NCBI RefSeq assembly: GCF_006345815.1
Contig: NZ_VCIG01000014.1
Location: 1 to 64,000, forward strand
DNA length: 64,000 nt
Reading direction: 5' to 3'
Source of the DNA: Ochrobactrum sp. CGA5
GTDB taxonomy: Bacteria; Pseudomonadota; Alphaproteobacteria; Rhizobiales; Rhizobiaceae
Part shown: one piece after another, positions 17,101 to 24,166 of the stretch
Layout of the letters: every line of letters begins with the position of its first letter
Position numbering within the stretch: position 1 is the stretch's first letter
Program-made: the position numbers and the translations under genes
Notes under the pieces: model-generated
The model's database searches: none
The model's input: the letters and a program-made list of their open reading frames with translations, nothing else
What the model was told of the DNA's origin: nothing

Positions 17101-17778
17101 CTCAAAATCGAGCCATACGCAGGCTTCCGTGGTGTAGTTGGAAAGCTGAATGGCTTTACGGAACGCGGTTACGACTGGACGAACCTCGCATACGGCAACA
17201 CGGACATTCGCTCCCTCAAGGCTGTTGCTGGTATCCGTGTTGAGAAGCAGTATGAGACGGATGATTTCCTGATCACTCCAAATGCCAAGGTTGAATACCG
17301 TCATGAGCTTGCTAGCGGTACGAATACGGCTCTCGGATATGCTGACCTCGGTACCATGCCATACTCGGTGCTGACCGATCCAAGCGAAACCAGCAGCGTT
17401 GTTGCTTCCGTGGGTGTCCGTGTGAAACCGAAGGCTTCCAACCTGTCTGTCGAGGCATCCGCGCAGGCCAGCATGAGTGGTTCCGGTAAACCAACAATGA
17501 CTTATGCAGTTCGTGCCAATTGGGAAATCTGCGGCATCGGCTTCAAGAAAACGGACTGCATGACCCGTGAGCAGCGCGTGACCTTCTTCAAGGGCGAGCT
17601 AACCAAGGCAGAAAAGAAGAAAGACGCGAAGAAAATCGCCGAATTCAAAAAGCTGCTAGCCAAAGCGGAAGCCGACCTTCGCGAATGGAATGCACTTTCG
17701 GCAAAGCTGACTCCGGTTCCAGATATGAACACCCAGTTCGTAGATACGATATCGGGCAAGGGGAAACGCAAGCGCTAG
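14170..17778 (+). CDS. Autotransporter with Ig/cadherin-like passenger and a post-barrel tail
   Basis: Encodes 1202 residues. A signal peptide (1-27, ending GWA) leads to a passenger with repeated Ig-like putative-binding modules. These include LPPGLVMNLSGVI...G.Y.FTI near 55-100 and LPDGLALNDGKIEGTPT near 530. A helical linker (about 770-800) precedes a beta-barrel (about 840-1130) typical of type V autotransporters (WTTGYLRLG, VGGTAGVDYRFSD, FVDGILGFS). It should reach the cell surface. Oddly, the barrel is followed by about 80 residues with two Cys and a Lys-rich coiled coil; classical autotransporters end at the last aromatic strand residue. AAAAAGGAGAAAA precedes the ATG. A terminator follows at 17798-17825. 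Confidence 0.85.
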   Translation: MKSIGSLRLFLVMVTLYMLAAVNPGWAASAVTLEAKVSQYFQHNFADDFAAGPYSLESGTLPPGLVMNLSGVIDNPTQVGVYTFTIRGFDLNGDEDRVTYTIRVNPLDPIVAHDAQASLGTSGNYTYIYDFWQHVNAGDMAASQIVIKSVSDSRATISPSSGFRPVYLYLPFAVRGDLVVQYVAVDVLNGVESNIATITFQVTRPEMAIRLNESSPPTSGDTGYGVSFIASSGVGPFTYSYSGNIPAGLVWEEDHNGSGTNNAESAIFTLRGTLPNNGVYPITVTITDALGQTKSISHTIDLGAVDPVTASDATFDLTYGGSLDVDLSTLVTGDVSAFDKSWIDTSYYRADLNGSVVTIHSMIDGGNPPRSFTIPYMVFGANGGSASGTLTINLVIAAPTVSDLSVSADHSGAINIDFASVITKGSFDIMDVAFESTSLNIVNTSPTTWHVQYDILDSAREEVIRFYATDNFGEQSNRATLRISIPAQKMIYVQGSALIGKVGEKLEHQVVVTGGVAPYTLTVSPALPDGLALNDGKIEGTPTAEGSQLVQVTAIDAEGTFGSGIFSITISSAEAVIEAPKAENGSLDLDFGQSGTVDLAQLISGDVDTIAIVSQPSKGSIKLESNTVTYVPNEGATGSDIFSFMASNGGGSAIANIAISIKEPVGEAPIAKNHFIRLQPLQAGDVNLTEGAVSKDTITRVHVLSSISDDIGIANLADTHLGFQPNKAFAGNAVVSYQLENKWGRSAIATATFAVAERPDPSKDAEVAALLKAQVDAAIRLADDQVDNITRRLEQIRAEAPGARSNSFDWQLGVDSKDSARYDHEGNDISAQNSLNARGTFESSNPLAVWTTGYLRLGESELGGIDMKSTAVGGTAGVDYRFSDAFVGGVAIGFGREMSEIGSNGTENEAKAISGALYGTWHNRNGAFVDGILGFSHLTMDSTRYVTSTGELAYGSRDGTTVFGSIIGGYRFETEKGLKIEPYAGFRGVVGKLNGFTERGYDWTNLAYGNTDIRSLKAVAGIRVEKQYETDDFLITPNAKVEYRHELASGTNTALGYADLGTMPYSVLTDPSETSSVVASVGVRVKPKASNLSVEASAQASMSGSGKPTMTYAVRANWEICGIGFKKTDCMTREQRVTFFKGELTKAEKKKDAKKIAEFKKLLAKAEADLREWNALSAKLTPVPDMNTQFVDTISGKGKRKR

Positions 17779-17797
17779 CCTTCCAAAATCGACATCC

Positions 17798-17825
17798 AAA
17801 TGGGGCGGCTTGGGTCGCCCCATTT
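17798..17825 (+). terminator. Terminator after the Ig-like autotransporter
   Basis: AAATGGGGCG pairs perfectly with CGCCCCATTT around an 8-base loop. A T-rich stretch follows. It separates the large gene from the small secreted-protein genes. Confidence 0.7.
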
Positions 17826-17927
17826 CATTTCTGTCGGCCGAATTTCTTCTCAGTTTGTGCTATGCAACCACCTCTCCAACAATGATGGCATCCGGCAAAA
17901 AATTGCCGTCATTAAAAGGAGAAAATT

Positions 17928-18341
17928 ATGATCACTAAATTTATAATAGTCGCGGCAAGCGCACTATTGGCGACCGCGTCTTTTGCATCAGCAGACACCT
18001 CGCCTGACGGTTTTGATGCCAAAGGCCAGGTTGGGATTCAGTCTCATGAGTTCAGGAATGCCGCTGCCAATTCCTATAAGCTAAATCATTGCGCCGATTT
18101 GGACTCTGAGGCCCTGAAGGCGGAAATCGAGGCTGACGTTCTCGATGCCTCCGCAAAAACCGGAATTGAGGCTGGCAAGCTTCTGGTGCTGGTGGATGCC
18201 CGTGCCAAAAACATCGAAACCAGTTTTGCCAAAGCCGGAGCTGATGTGTCGTGGGTTTGTCAGACTGAATCTGTCGATGAATTCAGAAGTTTCAGCACCT
18301 TCAGGTGGTCGCAGATACCTGCTGATGCGGCATCGAATTAA
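17928..18341 (+). CDS. Secreted hypothetical protein, 137 aa
   Basis: A signal peptide (about 1-22, ending FASA) is followed by a helical domain with two Cys (LNHCADL and WVCQTE) that could form a disulfide. The function is unknown; it is likely periplasmic. TTAAAAGGAGAAAATT directly precedes the ATG, the same leader as in the gene at 14170. It starts a three-gene run of secreted proteins to 20332. Confidence 0.7.
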   Translation: MITKFIIVAASALLATASFASADTSPDGFDAKGQVGIQSHEFRNAAANSYKLNHCADLDSEALKAEIEADVLDASAKTGIEAGKLLVLVDARAKNIETSFAKAGADVSWVCQTESVDEFRSFSTFRWSQIPADAASN

Positions 18342-18353
18342 GGGGGTATGGAT

Positions 18354-19025
18354 ATGAGAAAGACAATTTTATCCGCCCTCGCCTCTACTGCAATCATGGC
18401 ATCAACTTTTTCCGTATCGGCAGCGCCTGTTGATCTGTTGGGGGGACAAGAGGACTACTCGAAGGTCGTCGCTGGAATGCTTCAAGTAAAGGTATGCGAT
18501 GACGAGTCGGCATACGAAGGCCTACGCGTGGCAGCGCATTCATCCGCCAGAAAGCTGAACATGAGCATTGGCGAAATCATGTATTTCGCTCATGAGGAAT
18601 CCGAGAAGATCGAGCACTCAAAAGGCGGCGCTTATCAGCATGCCAATCTCTATAGCGCACTCTGCGATCTGAAAAGACCATCCATCGCAGTCTCTCCAAT
18701 TCCTACCGATTTCAAATCGACACTAAAAGCTAAGATCGCCGATGAAGCCCTTAAGGACATCGCAATTGAGACCATCGCCCTGCGCATGGAATCCAAGAAT
18801 TGCGGTCTCAGCGATGACGAATTGGAAATCGCAGATCAGGCTGTTGTTGACCGCCAGGCTCGACTGAGGGCCATCGCATTTGATGATGAATTTCTGAGTG
18901 TCGGTGCTTGGTCGATGGCCGACCGTGCTGAGATTTTTAGCAAGCGTTTTGGGTCTAAGTCGGCCTGCGATGTCATCAAAGAATTGATTTCGAATGAGCG
19001 CAATAATGAAGTCGGTGGTGAGTGA
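18354..19025 (+). CDS. Secreted hypothetical protein, 223 aa
   Basis: The ATG at 18354 has the better spacing to AAGGGGG; an ATG at 18348 is too close. The signal peptide is about 1-23. The mature part is helical with paired Cys (VKVCDDE, ALCDLKR, NCGLSDDE, ACDVIKE), and resembles two related helical halves. The 4-Cys pattern suggests two disulfides in the periplasm. Function unknown. It lies 12 bases downstream of the previous gene. Confidence 0.7.
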   Translation: MRKTILSALASTAIMASTFSVSAAPVDLLGGQEDYSKVVAGMLQVKVCDDESAYEGLRVAAHSSARKLNMSIGEIMYFAHEESEKIEHSKGGAYQHANLYSALCDLKRPSIAVSPIPTDFKSTLKAKIADEALKDIAIETIALRMESKNCGLSDDELEIADQAVVDRQARLRAIAFDDEFLSVGAWSMADRAEIFSKRFGSKSACDVIKELISNERNNEVGGE

Positions 19026-20332
19026 TGATGATTAAGAAAACAGTCTTTGCCGCCGGACTTCTCGCAATGCTTGCGACCAGTGCATATGCCGAGCCAAAAT
19101 TCTATTTTCGCTACGCTTCGGGAGGTAAGACTATCGATGTCTCTCAACCAGAAAACCCCGTTGAACCGGAGATGCCGCAGCCAGAGAAAAAGGGGGTACT
19201 CAATATAAGCAACGGCTACCTTTCGCATTCTGATTACAATGCAAATGGTATAATCGACTCTGGCGACCACGTTTCTGTGCAGTGGACGCTTAGAAATACA
19301 GGTAAGGGTGAGATCAGAGGAATTTCAACCGCTGCAACCTTTTTGATAGAGGATCGCGGGATAGGCGGAATTGTCTGGAGCGGTGGGTCAACCCCGCTTT
19401 CTTGCGCAACCACGCTTGCACCAGGTGCGAGCGTGGTCTGCTCGACATCTATGTCCGTCACGGCAGGAATGCTGCCATCTAGCCGATCAGAGTCCTATTT
19501 TAGTGTTTTTTTTGGTATGTCGATGCCCGATAATGTTGATGACATAACCGGGGATAGCGAAATAAACAGCATCCCACTCGGCTCTGAGATGCTGGTCGAA
19601 GTGTCAGGATCGCCGAATGTATTTGAACTTCCCCATCAGCTAAAGCTGGGGGAAAAAATGAGCATGGAATTTGACCTGCGATCAGGAAATACCGATCCAT
19701 TTTATGACTATGCGATTGCTGTCCGAATTCCGGAATTGAATACGACAATTCCCGCTAATTGCGGAGACACCTCAACACCTGATTACTTTGCCCGCTGCAC
19801 AGCATCCTTGCCGCTCACTGAAACTCATAGATCGCTGCTCTATGCTGGCTTTCCTGACAATTACGCACTTTCCTATGAAATCATTCAAACAAAAATGGGC
19901 GGATATCCAACGGGCAAAAAACTTGCCGAATACACGCTTATGGAAGGCCCAGTTCAGTACGGTTATACGCAACTTGATTTGTCGTCGCTTTCAATTTCAG
20001 CACCAGCATATTTAGATGGTGACTTCGTAATAAATGCCATGATTCAAAACAACACAACTGATTACTTTCGTGGCTGGGAATACGATATCGATCTCGGATT
20101 AGATGTAAAATTAAAGAATATTTGTCCCAATAATGTCAACTTCAGTCCCAATCAAACGGTAAAATGCACGACGACAATGAAGCTGACGGAGACGCAAATA
20201 AATACTATCAAAAGTTTCTTTTATTCGAGTAGCTCCGCGACACTAAATTACTCTGCAATGCTTGGCAAAGAAAACGGTAGTGAATCTGGCGTAACAACCG
20301 GTCCATACGGGAGTTTCGATATAAGTTGGTAG
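19025..20332 (+). CDS. Secreted protein with Ig-like (CARDB/DUF11-type) domains
   Basis: Encodes 435 residues. Its start overlaps the previous stop (TGATG), so it is translationally coupled. A signal peptide (about 1-21, ending AYA) is followed by a linker with Pro/Glu. Three domains follow with the pattern G-[DE]-x-h-x-h...N-T/N...C...L-x-P/T...C. This is the pattern of CARDB/DUF11-like extracellular beta-sandwiches. The pattern C-A-T-T-L-A-P-G-A-S-V-V-C-S recurs as C...L.P.....C later. It is probably surface-associated or periplasmic and a partner of the autotransporter upstream. A strong terminator follows. Confidence 0.65.
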   Translation: MMIKKTVFAAGLLAMLATSAYAEPKFYFRYASGGKTIDVSQPENPVEPEMPQPEKKGVLNISNGYLSHSDYNANGIIDSGDHVSVQWTLRNTGKGEIRGISTAATFLIEDRGIGGIVWSGGSTPLSCATTLAPGASVVCSTSMSVTAGMLPSSRSESYFSVFFGMSMPDNVDDITGDSEINSIPLGSEMLVEVSGSPNVFELPHQLKLGEKMSMEFDLRSGNTDPFYDYAIAVRIPELNTTIPANCGDTSTPDYFARCTASLPLTETHRSLLYAGFPDNYALSYEIIQTKMGGYPTGKKLAEYTLMEGPVQYGYTQLDLSSLSISAPAYLDGDFVINAMIQNNTTDYFRGWEYDIDLGLDVKLKNICPNNVNFSPNQTVKCTTTMKLTETQINTIKSFFYSSSSATLNYSAMLGKENGSESGVTTGPYGSFDISW

Positions 20333-20360
20333 AATACCACGATAACTACCAATAAGAATT

Positions 20361-20383
20361 AGCCTCCTTATGGGAGGCTTTTT
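20361..20383 (+). terminator. Rho-independent terminator of the secreted-protein operon
   Basis: AGCCTCC pairs with GGAGGCT around a 5-base loop, followed by TTTTT. It lies 29 bases after the stop at 20332. Confidence 0.88.
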
Positions 20384-20597
20384 ATTGCCGATTTTAGCAT
20401 CTTTGGCTTTAGTAACTCCTACAGTCGATAGCATCATAAAATATTGCCTAATTAATTTTAGATTATTTTGCTTTTCTGAACTTGATCTGAACGTCGACCA
20501 TCCAAGCTTGTTCTCGTGCGCTACAGACTAGCGCCCCTTTGGTGGCAGAAAGTCGCCGTTTTTACAAAAAATCAACTCAGAAAAGGAGTACGACCAT
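20384..20597 (+). promoter_or_regulatory. Promoter region of the flagellin gene
   Basis: An AT-rich segment (20430-20480) is followed by a GC-rich leader. AAAAGGAGTACGACC precedes the ATG at 20598. I could not assign a confident promoter. No flagellar sigma-28-type box was recognised. Confidence 0.4.
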
Positions 20598-21443
20598 ATG
20601 TCGTCTATCAATACTAATATCGCTTCAATGACTGCTCTCCAGACCCTGAAGACTGTACAGAGCAATCTAACGGAAACCCAGGGCAGAGTATCCACTGGCC
20701 TTAAGGTTCAGAGTGCAAAAGACAATGCTGCTTACTACTCCATCGCTCAGACGATGCGAGGTGACGCGGCCGTTTTCAATGCAATTAGCGAAAACCTTTC
20801 AATTACTGGCGCATCCATATCTGTTGCCCGTCAGGGGCTAGAGGAAATTGGAAACCTCACCAAGGAGATTCTGGAACGCGTGTCGTTTGCTCAGGCTGAC
20901 AAGTCCGTCGACAAAGCCCTCATTCAGAAAGAGATCGTTGACTTGATCGGTCAGATCGAAACAACCCGTAGTCAGGCCACGTACAACGGTCAGAGCTTGC
21001 TGGAAAGCGACGGTTCTGCGACATCAGATTTGACAGTTGTCACGGGCGTTAAGCGTGAGATAGGTGGCCTGATGACGACCAGCTTTGTTGTGCAGACAGC
21101 TGAATTAGACAGTTATATCACGAACTTGAAAGGCATTAATGTTGAAACCGCAACAAACGCAAGCGATCTCGAAGATGCTTTGGCAACAGTTGAAACGCAG
21201 ATCGCATGGGCGGCGCAGTATGAAACCAGTTTTGGTATGGCTGAAAAGCGCATCGAGAACCAGCAGAACTTTATTAGCAAGCTGGTAGACAAATTCGATA
21301 CTGGCGTTGGCGCTCTCGTTGACGCAGACATGAACAAGGAAGCTGCTCGTCTTTCGGCTCTCCAGGTTCAGGAGCAGCTTGCTACGCAGGCTCTCTCTAT
21401 CGCCAACCAGGCACCTCAGTCGATCCTGTCACTGTTCAGATAA
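20598..21443 (+). CDS. fliC: Flagellin
   Basis: Encodes 281 residues. The conserved N-terminal (INTNIASMTALQTL...VSTGLKVQSAKDNAAYYSIAQTM) and C-terminal (GVGALVDADMNKEAARLSALQVQEQLATQALSIANQ...ILSLFR) helices form the D0/D1 core. The variable domain is short, as in Brucella FliC, which is nearly the same length. It would be exported by the flagellar type III apparatus and assembled into the filament. No other flagellar gene is in the window, so it is an orphan carried between secreted proteins and repABC. It has its own ribosome binding site and terminator. Confidence 0.97.
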   Translation: MSSINTNIASMTALQTLKTVQSNLTETQGRVSTGLKVQSAKDNAAYYSIAQTMRGDAAVFNAISENLSITGASISVARQGLEEIGNLTKEILERVSFAQADKSVDKALIQKEIVDLIGQIETTRSQATYNGQSLLESDGSATSDLTVVTGVKREIGGLMTTSFVVQTAELDSYITNLKGINVETATNASDLEDALATVETQIAWAAQYETSFGMAEKRIENQQNFISKLVDKFDTGVGALVDADMNKEAARLSALQVQEQLATQALSIANQAPQSILSLFR

Positions 21444-21467
21444 CTTCGACATCCAACCATTCTCAAG

Positions 21468-21488
21468 GGAGGCTTCGGCCTCCTTTTT
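21468..21488 (+). terminator. Rho-independent terminator of flagellin
   Basis: GGAGGC-TTCG-GCCTCC followed by TTTTT. The UUCG tetraloop makes this a very stable hairpin. Confidence 0.9.
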
Positions 21489-21533
21489 GTTTTGGTACAA
21501 AATCGAGAAAATTGGCGGCGAACCTCCAGACCG

Positions 21534-21548
21534 TTAACCCATTGTTAA
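21534..21548. promoter_or_regulatory. CtrA-type box downstream of repC
   Basis: TTAA-CCCATTG-TTAA matches the alphaproteobacterial CtrA consensus TTAA-N7-TTAA(C), except for G as the final base. Another GTTAAC lies at 21565-21570. It sits between flagellin and repC. Confidence 0.5.
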
Positions 21549-21686
21549 GAGCTATTAAAATTTTGTTAACAAAACCTAATACGACCTTAGCTTTGGGCAC
21601 TACCGATTGATTTTTGGACTGCCATCCACTCATCGAATCAAGCGGCAAGTCGTGATAAGTCATTTTCCATCTTCCCAACTCCGACG

Positions 21687-22874
21687 TCAATTAGCGGCCA
21701 TCGCAGTCCAATTCTCCTTCAAAGTGGACATCAATAGCTGCGAGATCGAAAAGCCCCCTCCCCTCGCCTTCTGGGTCAAGGACCGCAGATATCCACCTGC
21801 CGACTGGATGTCCCCTGCTCGTTGCAGAAGCCACGCAATGACTGCAGATACGCCTTCCATGCCCATGGTTTGTCGGGCTTCGACATAGGCCGAGTGTGTG
21901 ATGCCGAGAAATCTTGAAACCATGGTGCTGGCCTCAACGAGGTCTCTCCAAGACCTGATGCCGTCAGATGCATACTCTCTGATGTCCGGACAGGCTCTGA
22001 GCACCATGTCGAGTGGAATGGTTTCCGCAACGATGGACACAGGTGCCTGCTTGTCCGCAGAATTCGCCTTCAAATCAATTTTTTGACCTGATTTAGATTC
22101 AAAAAGGGATTCTGGTAGGGATTCATAATGGTGCCGCTCAATTTGAGCGTCGCTGGCGCTCACTTCTTCAGCAATATCATTGTTTTTCAACTGGTTAGCC
22201 AATTCCGCGCAAATGGCTTCCAAATTGGCTTTTATGGTCTGCAGTTCCTGCACAGTGGCACGCCTTGGAATGGCATCAACGATTTCCCTGAACTTGAGAA
22301 ACAGTCCCTCCAGATCGTCAGAATGGGCGTCTGGAGTGATTTCAGCGAAGCCAGATGCGATTTCGCGTCGGATGACGGAAACCTCGTCCCTGAGGCGTTT
22401 CAGGACCTTCTGATCGGTAACGATGCGTTCGGCTACCTGCGCAATCTCAATTGAACGGCAAACCATTGGTGCGAAGGAGAAACCATAGGCGATCTCTACT
22501 TCACCCTCTTTGTCCTTGTGCGCATAACGCTTGCGGGTTGGACTGTCCTTGCGTTCGATAATCCCGGCTTCAACCAGTGACGCGAGATGACGCCGTAGGG
22601 TGCTTTCGGGCATACCATGAGCGCGCAATGAAAGCTGACGATTGGATGGAAAGACGACAAGGCCATTCTTCTCATTGATCTCGTCTTCAGGCAGGAACGA
22701 CAGCAAGGAGCTCAGCACAGCCAGACCACGATCATTCAGACCGAATTCGGACTTTGCGATGCATAGCTGTTTATAGATTGTCCAGCGATTAAGTCCCCTG
22801 CCCTTTTCAGAATTTTGGGCACGGTTCTGCAATCGACCGCGAATTGCGGACGCAACAGTCTCCAGAACTTGCAT
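21687..22874 (-). CDS. repC: Plasmid replication initiator RepC
   Basis: Encodes 395 residues, near the usual 400-440. The N-terminal region (KGRGLNRWTIYKQLCIAKSEFGLNDRGLAVLSSLLSFLP, VVFPSNRQLSLRAHGM, STLRRHLASLVEAGII) is the winged-helix DNA-binding domain typical of RepC. The C-terminal part ends in the conserved AGDIQSAGGYLRSLTQKA motif. RepC initiates replication, and in studied plasmids the origin lies inside repC itself. It is the last gene of repABC. Its translation is expected to be repressed by the antisense RNA at 22969-23019. GAAGGG precedes the ATG at 22874. Confidence 0.97.
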   Translation of the reverse strand: MQVLETVASAIRGRLQNRAQNSEKGRGLNRWTIYKQLCIAKSEFGLNDRGLAVLSSLLSFLPEDEINEKNGLVVFPSNRQLSLRAHGMPESTLRRHLASLVEAGIIERKDSPTRKRYAHKDKEGEVEIAYGFSFAPMVCRSIEIAQVAERIVTDQKVLKRLRDEVSVIRREIASGFAEITPDAHSDDLEGLFLKFREIVDAIPRRATVQELQTIKANLEAICAELANQLKNNDIAEEVSASDAQIERHHYESLPESLFESKSGQKIDLKANSADKQAPVSIVAETIPLDMVLRACPDIREYASDGIRSWRDLVEASTMVSRFLGITHSAYVEARQTMGMEGVSAVIAWLLQRAGDIQSAGGYLRSLTQKARGGGFSISQLLMSTLKENWTAMAAN

Positions 22875-22933
22875 TTCCCTTCACCTTTCTAAAGGCAAAA
22901 GAATTCCGCTCGCCAAAACGACGCCAACGACTC

Positions 22934-22962
22934 TTGACAGTGATTCATGGAAATGCGATTCT
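22934..22962 (+). promoter_or_regulatory. Candidate promoter of the repABC antisense RNA
   Basis: TTGACA (22934-22939), a 17-base spacer and GATTCT (22957-22962) face against repC. This is the position and orientation of the ctRNA promoter in known repABC operons. Confidence 0.55.
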
Positions 22963-22968
22963 CTAGCT

Positions 22969-23019
22969 GCTTAGACTTATGAGAAGGGCTTCCACGCGGT
23001 GACGTTTGGGGGCCTTTTT
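22969..23019 (+). ncRNA. Counter-transcribed RNA (ctRNA) between repB and repC
   Basis: About 50 bases lie antisense to the repB-repC intergenic leader. The 3' end is a hairpin (GGCTTCCA with TGGGGGCC, two wobble pairs) followed by TTTTTC. In repABC plasmids such RNAs reduce RepC synthesis and determine incompatibility. Boundaries are estimated from the promoter and the terminator. Confidence 0.6.
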
Positions 23020-23029
23020 CTTTTGCGGT

Positions 23030-24061
23030 TTAGTCTCCTGTTTCCTTATTCATTGACTGTTCGAACTCGTCGTAGAGACGATCCAAGCGTGTTGTCAGCC
23101 AATCGCTGAATGGTTTTGCGTTCTTCTCTTCGAGCTTGATCGCAACCATTTTTGGCTTCTGATTCATGGATAGGCTAACTGAATTATCCTTAGATCTCCA
23201 GGCTTTAGCTGCAGAACCATTTTCGATGTCAGTTTCTGTGTTCTTGGAGTCGCTATCATGTTTACGGAGCGCCGACATGAGCTTTGCAAAACGCTGATCA
23301 CTATCAAGCGATTTTACATCATCGTTGTTCAAGAGGCTTTCGGCAGCTTCTAATTTCTTCTCGTCATCAAGCTGTTCGAGTAACTCCATCCATCTTTTGC
23401 GACCCGCCTTTGGGGCTGAACCGATGACGCGGATCAGATTGAGAGGAACCTTCCGTGCAATCGAGATCAGGCGGCTGACATCGGATTTATCCATTCCCAA
23501 TGCTGAAATGACGACAGCTCTTTCCACGCCTTCGTCTTCCAGATTCTTTGCGAAGAATGCTTTCTCAATGAATGAGAGATCCTGCCGATCCAGATTTTCA
23601 CGTCCCTGCGCAACGATAAGTTCGTCGTCAGTCAGCTTCCTTACGATTGCGCGAACTTTGATCCCCAAAGCTTGCGCTGCTCGAAGGCGACGGCGGCCAT
23701 AAGCGATCTGGAAGCGTGTGGCGTTGTCAGGATGCGGTCGCAACAGCACTGGTACCTGCTGACCGCTCTCACGAATGCTTTCAACCAATCCGTCAAATGC
23801 CGGATCGACATCGATTGAAATTCGGTCAGCAATACGCGAGGGGTCTACAAGTGTTGGGTCAATCTCTACGATGGAGTTGGCTTCTTCCAATTGCTTCTGG
23901 AGATCGGAAGCTTGTCTAGCGGTTTCGGCCATTTCCTTAAGTGAAGCACCCATGGCCCCGATAGCACCGGTGCGTACGCGATCCGTATCCAAAGACTTGG
24001 ATGGGGCAGGGGCCTCACGTTTCTGAAGGAAAAGATTACTCAGTGTCTCTTTACGGCTCAC
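23030..24061 (-). CDS. repB: Plasmid partition protein RepB (ParB family)
   Basis: Encodes 343 residues. A GTG start at 24061 is chosen because GGAGG lies five bases upstream and the product then begins with the SRKETL typical of RepB. It has the ParB nuclease-like fold (GQQVPVLLRPHP, YGRRRLRAAQALG, ENLDRQDLS), a KorB-like HTH (ISALGMDKSDVSRLISIARKVP) and a C-terminal dimerisation region. It binds parS and works with RepA in segregation. The two palindromes at 24089-24104 and 24129-24144 are its probable sites. It lies about 105 bases downstream of repA in the same operon. Confidence 0.96.
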   Translation of the reverse strand: MSRKETLSNLFLQKREAPAPSKSLDTDRVRTGAIGAMGASLKEMAETARQASDLQKQLEEANSIVEIDPTLVDPSRIADRISIDVDPAFDGLVESIRESGQQVPVLLRPHPDNATRFQIAYGRRRLRAAQALGIKVRAIVRKLTDDELIVAQGRENLDRQDLSFIEKAFFAKNLEDEGVERAVVISALGMDKSDVSRLISIARKVPLNLIRVIGSAPKAGRKRWMELLEQLDDEKKLEAAESLLNNDDVKSLDSDQRFAKLMSALRKHDSDSKNTETDIENGSAAKAWRSKDNSVSLSMNQKPKMVAIKLEEKNAKPFSDWLTTRLDRLYDEFEQSMNKETGD

Positions 24062-24088
24062 TTTATCCTCCAATCTCTGTTTCGTTCA

Positions 24089-24104
24089 GTTGGGACGTCC
24101 CAAC
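24089..24104. other. parS-like palindrome 1
   Basis: GTTGGGACGTCCCAAC is a perfect 16-bp palindrome with the GTT...AAC ends typical of repABC parS sites. It lies in the repA-repB gap. An identical copy is 40 bp away. Confidence 0.8.
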
Positions 24105-24128
24105 AAACGAGATGTTGATCAATTGGCT

Positions 24129-24144
24129 GTTGGGACGTCCCAAC
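24129..24144. other. parS-like palindrome 2
   Basis: An identical 16-bp palindrome, centred 40 bp from the first. Two parS sites between repA and repB are also described for the Agrobacterium Ti plasmid, where they also serve in operon autorepression. A short minus-strand frame (24058-24246) spans both, comparable to repD, but its coding status is unproven. Confidence 0.8.
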
Positions 24145-24166
24145 AGCAGGATGGGGAAACGCATCA

